This document shows positions 1 to 8,269 of a stretch of DNA of 32,253 nucleotides, in pieces. Position 1 is the stretch's first letter. Each line of letters starts with the position of its first letter. Source of the DNA: Planctomycetota bacterium. Lineage in GTDB: Bacteria; Planctomycetota; MHYJ01; WSZJ01; JACPWG01. The notes under the pieces were generated by a model. It worked only from the letters and a program-made list of their open reading frames with translations, searched no databases and was not told the DNA's origin. Location of the stretch: contig JACPWG010000192.1 of NCBI GenBank assembly GCA_016197205.1, positions 1-32,253 of the forward strand. Reading direction: 5' to 3'. Both the position numbers and the translations under genes were made by a program.

Positions 1-187
1 CCCACGACACGGTCCGAGGGCCGGTTGAGAAGGTTGGGCGTCCGTCCTTGCTTGGATCCTTCGCTTCGCGCTGCGGCGCTCCGCTCAGGATGACATGCCG
101 GGATGACGGGTTCACCGAACGCGTACTCCGCTACAGCGGCGAACCCTTGGAATTAGCGTAGACGGGACACTAGTCGATTCCCCCGCT
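1..187. other. Gene-free left edge of the window
   Basis: I see no convincing coding sequence in this stretch. It holds a palindromic dispersed-type element at 54-94, listed separately, followed by ordinary GC-rich spacer that leads into a second repeat element starting at 188. The open frames crossing it are antisense shadows of the downstream gene. Confidence 0.6.
54..94. repeat. Short palindromic intergenic element (GGATCCTTCGCTTCGCGC...CAGGATGAC type)
   Basis: The 41 bases begin GGATCCTTCGCTTCGC and end GCTCAGGATGAC. On the minus strand this reads GTCATCCTGAGCGGAGCG...GAAGCGAAGGATCC, a form I recall as a frequent dispersed intergenic sequence in several environmental bacterial lineages. 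The middle is rich in GCG/CGC and can fold. Only one copy is in the window, so the repeat status rests on recognition and was not counted. Confidence 0.45.
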
Positions 188-322
188 CGATCTGCGCGAT
201 CGGCGCAAACCAGGCGGGGGAATAGGCACCCTCTCCCCTGGTAGGGGAGAGGGTCGGGGGGAAGGGTGCCACGGGAGTCGCGCCCGTGTCCGACCTTGGT
301 TGCGGCGACCCGCGTTGGGGAA
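188..322 (+). repeat. Copy 1 of a ~135-bp multi-hairpin repeat
   Basis: This stretch aligns almost end to end with 6107-6242, in the same orientation. Its three palindromic modules are TGCGCGATCGGCGCA, a perfect 11-bp stem with a 3-nt loop (CCCTCTCCCCT-GGT-AGGGGAGAGGG), and CACGGGAGTCGCGCCCGTG. It ends 38 bases before the start codon of the transglutaminase-fold gene, so it could be transcribed as part of that leader. It looks like a REP/BIME-like non-coding element. No open frame is conserved between the copies. Confidence 0.8.
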
Positions 323-360
323 ATGGAGAACAGGCCCACGCATGTAAGGGAGACTGCTTC

Positions 361-2526
361 ATGCGCGTTCGAGCTCTGCGGACCACGGCGCTCCTGGCGC
401 TCCTGGCGCTTGCCGCGCTGACGGCGACCGTATTTGCCCAGGACCCGCCTCGCGCGGAGGAGTACTGGTTCGGCATCTGGGTCCGCGAATCCAGGGTGGG
501 CATGGTTCACGTCCGCCTGACGCCGACGCAGGAAGAGGGCAAGCCGGCGTGGGAGCTGCGGACCGTCATGGAGATGCGCATGCCTCTCCAACACGGGGAA
601 GGCCACAAGCACTCGGAAGAAACGTCCGTCTATTCGGCGGCCCGGAGACCGCTCCGCGTCCACGAGGACGAAAACGACAATGGCGAGCTGAAGGTCACGC
701 AGACGACCTACGGCCCGGCGGAGGCCGTGCAAGAGCAGAAAGCGCAGGGTCGGACGGCCGTCGTGCGGGTCGCGCTGAAGGAGCCCGTGGCGTCCGACGA
801 CGAGATGGAGCTCCGGCGCCTGGCGGCCGAAAAGCCCCTGGTCGTCGGCCTGCGTCATCACTTTGTGCGCGTTTCTTTCGATGCGCAGAAGACGTTCGGA
901 CGGGAGGTCGTGCTCGAGGCCGCAGCGGACCTGCCGGACGGTGGGAAGGGCTTCCGCGCCGTTTTCACGCGCGAAGATCGGCCCGGCGAGCGCCTCGTGG
1001 CGCTCGCGGACGCGACCGGGGCCTTCCACCAGCTCGCGGTGGGCCCGCTGCTCGCCCGCCGGATTCCCCAGAGCGAGGCGGGCGCGCAGCTCGGCGGCGG
1101 CAGCGCAGTCCTACGCTCGGAGGTCCCCTGCGTTCCGCCGGTGGTCGGCGACGATCGTGACCGGATCCGGTCGATGCGGCTCGCGGTCGAATTCCTCGAC
1201 GAGGCCGCGGGGGAGTTCCCCGCGGACGGCTACCAGGATTCGACGAGACAGGGGAGGCGGCGCGAGCTCACGCTCAAGGCGAACCGGCCGAAGGGGGATC
1301 CCGCGCTCAAGCTGCCGGTCACCGACAAGGGAGTGGCCTCCTTCCTCCTCGCGACGCCGGAGATCCAGTCCGATGCGCCCGAGGTGAAGAAGCGTGCGCA
1401 GGAGATCCTGGACGGCGAAACAGGTGCGGGAGCCGCCGCGGCGAAGCTCTGCCGCTGGGTGTTCGAGCACATGCAGACGCAGCACGATGCCGTCGCGCTT
1501 TCTTCGGCCGAAGCGCTCCGGCAACTCAAGGGGAACTGCACGGAGCATGCGTCGGCCTTCGTCGGCCTCGCGCGGGCGGCGGGCCTCCCGGCGCGTGAGA
1601 TGTTCGGGTTCGGCTTCTCAGGCTCGGCCTTCGTCCTGCACGCCTGGGCGGAGGCATGGGTCGGACGCTGGCTCCCGGTGGATCCGTCCACAGGCGACAT
1701 TGGGACGCCGCCGTTCTACATCTCCATCGGTCCGAGCCAGGACGCCGAGGGGGTCATGCCGTCCGCGGGCCTGAGGATGGCCGTCATCGCGGCGATCGCC
1801 AAGGGAGACGCGCGGTTCAAGCTCGTCGCGTTGGACCTGGATGGGCAGCAGTTCGAGGCGGCGGAGAGCGCGGCGGTCCTCGGCGGCGCGGAGGCCGGCG
1901 AGGATCCCGGCCCTGCGCGCGTGGTGCTTTCTTCCGGGCTCTCCTTCGACGGAGAGCTCGTCGGCCTGGAGCAGGGACGACTGGTTTTTCGCACCCTCTA
2001 CGGCAGGACGTCGGTCGAGCGTGCGAGACTCCTGCGGATCGAGTTTGGGGGGCGTGCCGTGCGGGGGGCGACCTTTTCCGACCCGCGGCTCGGCGTCGGC
2101 TTTCGGGTGCCGGACGAGGGCTGGAGGATCGAGGAGCCCAAGGTGGAGGGAGCGATCCATCGCTGTCTGTTCACGTCCACGGACGGACTGTCGGCGGGGC
2201 TGCTTGTGGTTGAGCCGGCCCAGACGGCGAGCCTCGAGGCGTACGTGAAGCTGGTCCAAGCGCTGCCGGGCACGCAGGGCGCGACGATCGGCCAGGTGCG
2301 GAACCGGGAAATCGGCGCCGCTCCAGCGCGCGTGCCTGCGATCGCGTGGGACTTCGAGCAGCCGGCGAAGGGTGGGGTCGTCCTGCGGTTCGAGATTGTT
2401 GCCTGGCGCTGGCGGGAGCGGTACTATCGACTGGCGCTGTGGACGACGCCGGATCGCCTGGAGGCTGCGCAGCCGGTCTTTCAGGGGATTCGCGACTCCG
2501 TGACCATGCTCGCTCCGGCGAAGTAG
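361..2526 (+). CDS. Secreted transglutaminase-fold (TGc domain) protein
   Basis: This 721-residue protein has a Sec signal peptide: basic MRVRALR, a Leu/Ala-rich core to about residue 22, and a likely cut near VFA|QDPP (residues 25-27). Residues 30-300 form an unassigned extracytoplasmic region. A transglutaminase core follows with the Cys-His-Asp triad visible: C393 in GNCTEHA, H427 in LHAWAEAW, D441 in PVDPSTG. Residues ~500-720 are a further domain I do not recognise. The family includes proteases and protein cross-linkers of the envelope, but the substrate is unknown. A frame continues upstream to 286. The ATG at 361 is preferred because GGGAG lies 8 bases before it and the signal peptide begins there. 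The gene stands alone and converges on the methyltransferase gene. Confidence 0.85.
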   Translation: MRVRALRTTALLALLALAALTATVFAQDPPRAEEYWFGIWVRESRVGMVHVRLTPTQEEGKPAWELRTVMEMRMPLQHGEGHKHSEETSVYSAARRPLRVHEDENDNGELKVTQTTYGPAEAVQEQKAQGRTAVVRVALKEPVASDDEMELRRLAAEKPLVVGLRHHFVRVSFDAQKTFGREVVLEAAADLPDGGKGFRAVFTREDRPGERLVALADATGAFHQLAVGPLLARRIPQSEAGAQLGGGSAVLRSEVPCVPPVVGDDRDRIRSMRLAVEFLDEAAGEFPADGYQDSTRQGRRRELTLKANRPKGDPALKLPVTDKGVASFLLATPEIQSDAPEVKKRAQEILDGETGAGAAAAKLCRWVFEHMQTQHDAVALSSAEALRQLKGNCTEHASAFVGLARAAGLPAREMFGFGFSGSAFVLHAWAEAWVGRWLPVDPSTGDIGTPPFYISIGPSQDAEGVMPSAGLRMAVIAAIAKGDARFKLVALDLDGQQFEAAESAAVLGGAEAGEDPGPARVVLSSGLSFDGELVGLEQGRLVFRTLYGRTSVERARLLRIEFGGRAVRGATFSDPRLGVGFRVPDEGWRIEEPKVEGAIHRCLFTSTDGLSAGLLVVEPAQTASLEAYVKLVQALPGTQGATIGQVRNREIGAAPARVPAIAWDFEQPAKGGVVLRFEIVAWRWRERYYRLALWTTPDRLEAAQPVFQGIRDSVTMLAPAK

Positions 2527-2979
2527 GCTTCCGGCCGGCCAGATGGCCGCTTTGGAGGTCGGTTCCGCTGCCGACGAGGCGGCGCTTCGGGAGGCCTCCG
2601 CATCCAGCGGGTCCATCACGCACTTCGCCTGCACCTCTCCACACGCGGGTGTGCCGAGCGGACCACCGTCCCACGCGCACTCCGCGCGGGGCCCCCTTAC
2701 CGGCCGGCAGAACTCCCCCCACCCCGCGCGGGGGAAGCAGAGCCGATCTCCGCCCTCCGACGTCACTTCCTCCTGGTCCTCCCGAGCGCGATGGAACGCA
2801 GCGTTCCCCCACCGGCCGTGACGGACGCTCCGCCCCACGAAGAGCCGCGCGCCGCTACGGCCCGCCCCCCACGGCAGACGCACGTAGCTCGCCCTCACCG
2901 GCCGTGAATGCCGCCCGAGGAAGCGAACTCTCCCTGTTGACACGGGCGCAGAGCGTGTTTCCTTCGTGCACGTGGCCCT
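2527..2979. other. Convergent intergenic spacer, no credible gene
   Basis: This 453-bp gap lies between two converging genes. It holds a 7-bp perfect hairpin (GGAACGC-A-GCGTTCC, 2793-2807), two copies of CACCGGCCGTGA (near 2809 and at 2896) and a GGCC-AGAT-GGCC hairpin just after the first stop codon. Short frames here have Ser/Pro/Arg-rich, non-protein-like translations. No T-tailed intrinsic terminator is obvious. Confidence 0.55.
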
Positions 2980-4158
2980 TCACTTACGGACAAGCATCAT
3001 GCCGATTTTGGCGTAGTGGAGATCGCGGCCAGGCTCGAGCAGCGCACACGGGGGCTCATGGGCGTATTGTTCAGCGAACGTGGTGTCGACGGACGACAGG
3101 TGCGTACAGCCTTCGGGCGGAAAGAGAACCGCTTCACAGACCGTCCACAATGTGCGATCCAGCGCCCTCTCGATCGTACCCAGCTCATGGACGTTGTCCT
3201 GGAGCGGCACAGGTCCCTGCACCGTCCCCAGCACATGTCTGAACATCATGGGCTCGCGCAGTGTGACATGCCCCTTGAATTGCTCCAAGTCGGTGGCGAG
3301 GGGCCCGTGGAGTCTCTCGCCGACCTCGGCTGGGACAAACACGTTGCTCGTCACAAAGAGGGGTGCACCTCCCTTCAGGCATGCCGCCACCGCATCGAGG
3401 GGGGTCTTCGGATTGCGAAAGCAGATGATGTTGAAGCTGCTCAGTCCAGCATCCATCTTGAAGCCGCTCTCGGCAGCGAATTCCTCGAGACCGCTGAGGA
3501 CGAACACTTCCGTCCAGGCATCCAAGGCACGCGCGATGTCCACGGCCCTACCGCCACTCTCAAGAATGCGCACCGGTCCTTCTGCATGGTGCGGAATCCG
3601 TTTGAGCATCTCCAACGAAATGTCGATGCCCACGATGCGACGCTCCCGACCTCTCAGCAGGGGTAACATGCGGCCTGAGCCACAGCCGAAGTCCCCGACG
3701 ACCAGGTGGCTGCCCAGGTTGCCGGCGAGAGAACGGCGCAGCCATACATGGAGGCTGCGCTGCACCAACTCTTCGTCGGAGGACACCGTACTTGCGGAGC
3801 GTTCGTAGCTCGCGGCTTGCTCCGCGCTGAACTTCTGTCCACGGTCCTTGGCGGGTCCGTTGAGCTCGGGCCCGCCTGTGAGGGCCACGCCTGCTGGCTG
3901 CGTCAAGCCACCGCTACCAGCCGCGAAAGCCCCGACAGGGTCAGTCACCGCGCGCCGCGGAGGCTCCACGAGCCGCGGTTGAAAGAGAGTCGTCAGCGGT
4001 CCACCGATACCCGGAGGAAGCGATGGACTCCGCGAGGTTGCTCTCTCGCCGGGGCCGTCCGGGGCTGCCGTGGGCGGGGCCCCAGGGACGGCTTCGGCTC
4101 CTGGCACCGGAACGACAGTAGGGCCCGAGTCATGCTTATCTTCGCTATTGCTGGTCAT
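2980..4158 (-). CDS. SAM-dependent class I methyltransferase with disordered N-terminus
   Basis: From the chosen start this is a 392-residue protein. About 110 N-terminal residues are Pro/Gly/Ser-rich and probably disordered. A Rossmann methyltransferase domain follows: motif I VGDFGCGSGRM (about 154-164), the acidic residue after strand 2 in IVGIDIS, and a later segment FNIICFRNP. The enzyme should transfer a methyl group from S-adenosylmethionine, with unknown acceptor. The start at 4158 (MTSNSED) has GGGAG 11 bases upstream. An in-frame ATG at 4227 adds 23 residues and cannot be excluded. The gene is last in a same-strand run behind two peptide-exporter-type ABC proteins, 249 bp after the nearer one, so tailoring of an exported molecule is possible but unproven. 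Confidence 0.8.
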   Translation of the reverse strand: MTSNSEDKHDSGPTVVPVPGAEAVPGAPPTAAPDGPGERATSRSPSLPPGIGGPLTTLFQPRLVEPPRRAVTDPVGAFAAGSGGLTQPAGVALTGGPELNGPAKDRGQKFSAEQAASYERSASTVSSDEELVQRSLHVWLRRSLAGNLGSHLVVGDFGCGSGRMLPLLRGRERRIVGIDISLEMLKRIPHHAEGPVRILESGGRAVDIARALDAWTEVFVLSGLEEFAAESGFKMDAGLSSFNIICFRNPKTPLDAVAACLKGGAPLFVTSNVFVPAEVGERLHGPLATDLEQFKGHVTLREPMMFRHVLGTVQGPVPLQDNVHELGTIERALDRTLWTVCEAVLFPPEGCTHLSSVDTTFAEQYAHEPPCALLEPGRDLHYAKIGMMLVRK

Positions 4159-4407
4159 CTTGAAGGCCACTCCCAGACTTCTACATCTCCGTGCGCCCAA
4201 TTCAGCGAGAACCTGTCCTGCAGACAAGCTTCGTCATCGTCTGCGGAGCGGCGCCTCTACAGGCTTCTCAACGCCTGGGGGCGACTCCCCTTCCGATCAC
4301 GCGCCACCTCTTCACGCAAGTCCGGCGGCCCTGGAAAGACAGGGGGATCCCAGGCCCGCATCTCGCTGCACGCCGCGGTCTCGCGCCTGTAGCCCTACCG
4401 GGCTTCC

Positions 4408-6036
4408 CTACCTTTCTTCTGTTTGAGCGGACGGTTTGGTGGAATTGCTGACGATGTGGCCCCGGTCGAGATTCACCACGCGGTCAGCGAATTCGTCCCC
4501 CGTTGTGTCATGCACAACGGCTACGACTGTTTTTCCGCTGCGCCGAAGCCGCGGCAGCACCTCGCTGTAGAAGCGTTCGCGCGAGTCAGGGTCCTGGTCG
4601 GCCGTGTACTCATCCAGGACGAGGATGGGCCTCTCTTCGACAACTGCACGAACGAGAGCGAGGCGCTTCTTCTGTCCCTTCGAGAGCGAGTCGGTAATGG
4701 ACTTGGGTGCATCGATGGGTACATTCTCCGGCAAGTTGAGAGCCGTGAGCCATTCCTGGGCTAAGGCCTTGTCGAACGTTGAGTGGCCGTAGAGCCTAGC
4801 AAAGAGATGGGGCGAGGCCGGCACGACGCTGAAGAGTGCGCGATAGCCCTGAACGTTTGCATTCGTTACGGCCACCCTATCGACGCTCATGCCCCCCTGC
4901 CCCGCCTTCAAGATTGCGAGAAGCAGGCCGATCAACGTCGACTTGCCCGAGCCATTCGCTCCCCGGACAAGGACGATTTCACCGCGCCGCAAGGTAAAGT
5001 CGAGCGGACCGAAGTCAAAACCGCCGAGCTCGTCTGCCGACGGATACCTGAAGGCGAGATTTTCGAGGCGGATTTCGTTGAATTGGGTCATGGGCGACGT
5101 CGACGAAGGCACGCGAGGAGCTAGCGACAGTCCGGCTTCCAGCGTAATCAAACGGCGAGCAGCAAGCTCCGCACCCTTGAATTCAAACAACCCGTAGAGA
5201 AGTCGCTGGATGGGACCCATCGCCACGGCATTCAGCAGAAGCAGTTCTACCGGAAGGGCGGCTTGGCCAAGAAAGCCCTTCGCGAGCAGCAGCTCGACAA
5301 CCACAATGAATGTGAAGGAGCAGTCAACCGCAATAAAATTAATGCCGAACCAGTGGCCGGCCCGTCGGCGAATGGCCGCCGCGGCTTTCGCTGCATGACT
5401 TCCTGCGGCCGCGATATCGTCAGCCTTTTCTCGATCGGTGACCAGCTCGCGCATTCCGCCGGCCACGTCTGCAAAGACGGCGCGAAGAGCGCACTCCGGC
5501 GTCTCGGCGGCTTGAAGAATCCTGCCCGTGTCCCCGAGTCTGACGATGAAGTAGTTGGCAACCGTGATGACGATTACCAGACCGATGGAAACCAGGGAAT
5601 GGAAGGCCAGCAAAACAACGCTTACCAGAGCGAGGGCCGCATAGACCAGGCAGACGGACAGCGAGGGGATGATGGACGTCACCAGCCGCGCGTCCGCAGT
5701 GACAATGCTGGTCAGCTCAGGGATTCCAACCCCCGTGACAACAGGAAGCTCGCTGCTCGCAAGAAGCGAAATGGACTGGGAACGCGAATGCTCAACTGCG
5801 GACTCAGCCAGGTCGACAAATTGCCGATTCACGTAGAATTGGAGGGCGGCGTAAACACCCAAGGCGAGCATGGACATGCCCATGGGCGTCCACGGATGGA
5901 TCGTGCGCAACGAGGCGCACATCGGCCCGGGCAGGAGGAAGGCCAGGGCCACGATCGCGGAGCATAGCCCCGTTAGGAACAAAATCGCCGTCAGTTTCAG
6001 CGGATCGTGGCGCCGGAGCAGGATGAGGATCGACAT
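4408..6036 (-). CDS. ABC half-transporter, cyclic-peptide-exporter (SyrD/PvdE/YojI) type, copy 1
   Basis: This 542-residue fused membrane/ATPase protein has hydrophobic segments near residues 15-37, 52-68, 125-165 and 233-280, consistent with an exporter TMD of about six helices. The ATPase domain has Walker A GANGSGKS (359-366), signature LSKGQ (451-455), Walker B ILVLDE (471-476) and switch His509. The stretch LDEYTADQDPDSR matches the LDEWAADQDP form typical of the cyclic-peptide/siderophore-peptide exporter family (SyrD, PvdE, YojI, McjD). It probably exports a small peptide-like molecule across the inner membrane as a homodimer, or as a heterodimer with the neighbouring paralogue. The gene is separated from that paralogue by 250 bp holding a hairpin repeat. 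The ribosome-binding site is weak. Confidence 0.85.
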   Translation of the reverse strand: MSILILLRRHDPLKLTAILFLTGLCSAIVALAFLLPGPMCASLRTIHPWTPMGMSMLALGVYAALQFYVNRQFVDLAESAVEHSRSQSISLLASSELPVVTGVGIPELTSIVTADARLVTSIIPSLSVCLVYAALALVSVVLLAFHSLVSIGLVIVITVANYFIVRLGDTGRILQAAETPECALRAVFADVAGGMRELVTDREKADDIAAAGSHAAKAAAAIRRRAGHWFGINFIAVDCSFTFIVVVELLLAKGFLGQAALPVELLLLNAVAMGPIQRLLYGLFEFKGAELAARRLITLEAGLSLAPRVPSSTSPMTQFNEIRLENLAFRYPSADELGGFDFGPLDFTLRRGEIVLVRGANGSGKSTLIGLLLAILKAGQGGMSVDRVAVTNANVQGYRALFSVVPASPHLFARLYGHSTFDKALAQEWLTALNLPENVPIDAPKSITDSLSKGQKKRLALVRAVVEERPILVLDEYTADQDPDSRERFYSEVLPRLRRSGKTVVAVVHDTTGDEFADRVVNLDRGHIVSNSTKPSAQTEER

Positions 6037-6106
6037 GCCGGAGGTCTGCCCTTCGGGGGTGTAGTTCCAGGCGGCGCGCGCCGCCGGATAAGGCCATGCC
6101 TCAGGC

Positions 6107-6242
6107 CGATTTGCGCGATCAGCGCAAATCAGGCGGAGGGATAGCCACCCTCTCCCCTGGTAGAGGAGAGGGTCGGTGCAACGGGTGCCACGGGCGTCGC
6201 GCCCGTGTCCGCCTTTGGTTGCGGCTACCCGAGTTAGGCGAA
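6107..6242 (+). repeat. Copy 2 of the ~135-bp multi-hairpin repeat
   Basis: This is the same element as 188-322, here between the two ABC genes. The three palindromes are preserved: TTGCGCGATCAGCGCAA, CCCTCTCCCCT-GGT-AGAGGAGAGGG with one changed stem base, and CACGGGCG-TCG-CGCCCGTG, an 8-bp stem that is perfect in this copy. Changes across the copies spare most stem positions. On the minus-strand transcript it would lie between two co-oriented transporter genes and could stabilise or attenuate the message. Confidence 0.8.
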
Positions 6243-6286
6243 CAGCCCTCCGTCCGAGGGGACATCGGGCGAGAGCCGTGCCACTT

Positions 6287-7888
6287 TCAGGATCGAGGGC
6301 CCACGGTCGCGGCGACTCGCCCGCCCTCGATGAGAATCACGAGGTCGGCCGCCTCCGCAGGCACCTCGTCATGGACGACCGCGATGACCGTCCTGCCGGC
6401 CTTCCGAAGGCGTGGCAGAAACTCGGAATAAAACCGGTCGCGCGAACACGGATCCTGGTCGGCCGTGTACTCGTCCAGCACCAGAATGGGTCGTTTCTCC
6501 AGCAGCGCTCGAACCACCGCGAGGCGCTTTTGCTGGCCCTTCGAAAGAGCCCCACTACTCGTTCGCGGCGCATCGATCACTACATCAGACGGTAGCTCCA
6601 GGTAGGCGAGCCAGTCCCTGGCGAATTCGTCATCGAATTTCGTGTGACCGTAAAGCCGATCAAAGAGATGGGGGTTGGCGGAGACTACACTGAATAAGGA
6701 ACGATAAGCCTCGAGGTTGGCGGTCACGACCGGAGTGCCATCGACAGCTAGGGAGCCTTGACCCGGCTTACTGATGCCTACGAGGAGATCAACAAAGGTG
6801 GACTTGCCCGCGCCGTTCGGGCCTCGGACGAGGACGATCTCACCGCGACGAAAGGACAGGTTCGCGGGGCCAAGAACGAACCCGCCCCCTTCGCCGATGG
6901 GCGGATGTGAGACTTGAACGTTTTCGAAGCGGATCGTCTTGAATTCTCGAAAATCGGCTTTCGAGACCGGCACTCGCGGCGCGGTTGCAAGCCCTGTTTC
7001 CAGGACAACCATCCGACGGGCCGCCTGCGACACGGCCTTAAGTTCGCATCGGAGGTAGAAGACCCGTTTGAGGTGGCCTGTGACAAACGCGAGAAGGACA
7101 AGAACCTCCATCGGGATGGTCACAGAACCGAAGGCGCCTGACCTGAATTCGTGGACTGCGACGATTGCAAAGGCGAACAAGCCTTCGACCATGGCAAGAC
7201 TCGAGCCGAACACCGGACCGGCACTTCGGCGAATTTCGGCCGCCTCGCCGGCTGCTTTCCTCGCTTCGGCGGCCAATTCGCGGCCCTTCTCGCGATCAGT
7301 CACGAGCTCACGAATGCCCCCCGTCAGATCCTCGAAAATCGATCGAAGGGCGGCTTCTGGAACCTGCGACTCTTGGAGAATCGTCTCCGTGTCTCCTACC
7401 CGCTCGCACACGGCGACGCAGACCATCGCCAGGATGACCAGGAATGCGACCATGACGAGCGAATTGAAGGCCAGGATGACGATGCTGACAATCGTCCATG
7501 AAACGAAACAGATGAATATTGTGATGGTTGGGAGCGCCGCGGACACGACTCTGGCGTCCCCGGTGACGATGCTCGCCATCTCGCGCAGGCCCAGGCCCTG
7601 AGCGACGGCCAGCTCGCTCGTCGCAAGGAGGGCGAGGGACTGGGACCGAGTCCGCTCAATGGCCTCTTCGAACAAGTCGTAGAAACTGCGAGCGGCAAAG
7701 TACTGCACTCCTCCGCAGAGAGCCAGCGCCAGGATGCTGGCGGCGAGGGGCGCCCAGCGGTGCATGCCCCACACCTGACCGGAAATGAGAAACGTTTCCG
7801 CCAGCAACACGGAGGACAGGAGCGTCAGACCGAGCACCGTCGCGAGCTTCAGCGGACTGCCTCGTCGCAGCAGGAGAAAGATCGACAT
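6287..7888 (-). CDS. ABC half-transporter, cyclic-peptide-exporter (SyrD/PvdE/YojI) type, copy 2
   Basis: This 533-residue protein is paralogous to its neighbour at 4408-6036 along its whole length; both start MSI-[LF]-[IL]LLRR...PLKL. It has an N-terminal exporter membrane domain (hydrophobic stretches near 14-37, 48-66, 120-165, 232-248 and 258-275) and an ATPase domain with Walker A GPNGAGKST (356-364), signature LSKGQ (448-452), Walker B ILVLDE and the family stretch DEYTADQDP. Each protein has its own complete set of ATPase motifs, so neither is an obviously dead half. Two diverged half-transporters side by side suggest a heterodimer or two related substrates. The gene begins 46 bases after a small frameshifted secreted-type gene, which is the closest candidate for a partner or cargo. 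Confidence 0.85.
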   Translation of the reverse strand: MSIFLLLRRGSPLKLATVLGLTLLSSVLLAETFLISGQVWGMHRWAPLAASILALALCGGVQYFAARSFYDLFEEAIERTRSQSLALLATSELAVAQGLGLREMASIVTGDARVVSAALPTITIFICFVSWTIVSIVILAFNSLVMVAFLVILAMVCVAVCERVGDTETILQESQVPEAALRSIFEDLTGGIRELVTDREKGRELAAEARKAAGEAAEIRRSAGPVFGSSLAMVEGLFAFAIVAVHEFRSGAFGSVTIPMEVLVLLAFVTGHLKRVFYLRCELKAVSQAARRMVVLETGLATAPRVPVSKADFREFKTIRFENVQVSHPPIGEGGGFVLGPANLSFRRGEIVLVRGPNGAGKSTFVDLLVGISKPGQGSLAVDGTPVVTANLEAYRSLFSVVSANPHLFDRLYGHTKFDDEFARDWLAYLELPSDVVIDAPRTSSGALSKGQQKRLAVVRALLEKRPILVLDEYTADQDPCSRDRFYSEFLPRLRKAGRTVIAVVHDEVPAEAADLVILIEGGRVAATVGPRS

Positions 7889-7934
7889 CGGGACCTACAC
7901 GCCTCACCGCGAAAAAACGCACACACCCTGTGAG

Positions 7935-8235
7935 CTAGCCCTTGACATGCTTCCCTCGGAGGCCGTCGACCGCTCCCTCCGCATCCAGGTGTCCGAGGGC
8001 GTTCTTGAAGATTGCGGCCTTGTCCGCCGGAGCCTTCGGCATCGCGCTCCAGCGGTACACCCAGGCTGGAGGCTTTTTCAGGGGGCACGTCCGTCGGGCA
8101 AGGCCAGTCGACTTCGGGGCCGACTTTCGCTGCCTTCCATTCGTGACCGTACGGCGGGACAGTGGACCCCGACGCCATGCCAAAGCCATCTGCCCAGAGG
8201 CGCGTCACCCCGAGGCAGAGGAGCGCGAAAGACAA
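7935..8235 (-). pseudogene. Small secreted-type protein gene broken by a one-base frameshift
   Basis: Two overlapping minus-strand frames join into one sensible protein of about 100 residues. The first begins at a TTG at 8235 with a hydrophobic start (LSFALLCLGVTRLWA) like a signal peptide and continues to PCPTDVPPEK. The second carries on as PPAWVYRWSAMPKAPADK and ends GLRGKHVKG at a TAG at 7935. The switch needs one base removed in a stretch with runs of five C and five A (about 8075-8087), typical of a sequencing slip or a recent indel. No good ATG lies in the first frame; an ATG at 8261 is in another frame, so the true start is uncertain. I do not recognise the family. It lies 34 bases after the SPFH gene and 46 before the ABC gene. 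Confidence 0.5.
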
Positions 8236-8269
8236 ACAGATGAGTCGTGAGTGACCGGCATCGGAACCG

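Noticed and set aside
2543..2821. A 92-codon plus-strand frame after the transglutaminase gene
   Set aside because: Its composition is low-complexity Ser/Pro/Ala, with no ribosome-binding site, and it lies in a convergent spacer with small repeats.
188..6242. A CRISPR array or transposon ends
   Set aside because: The two repeat copies are about 6 kb apart, long, imperfect and in direct orientation. There are no regular spacers and no transposase gene in between.
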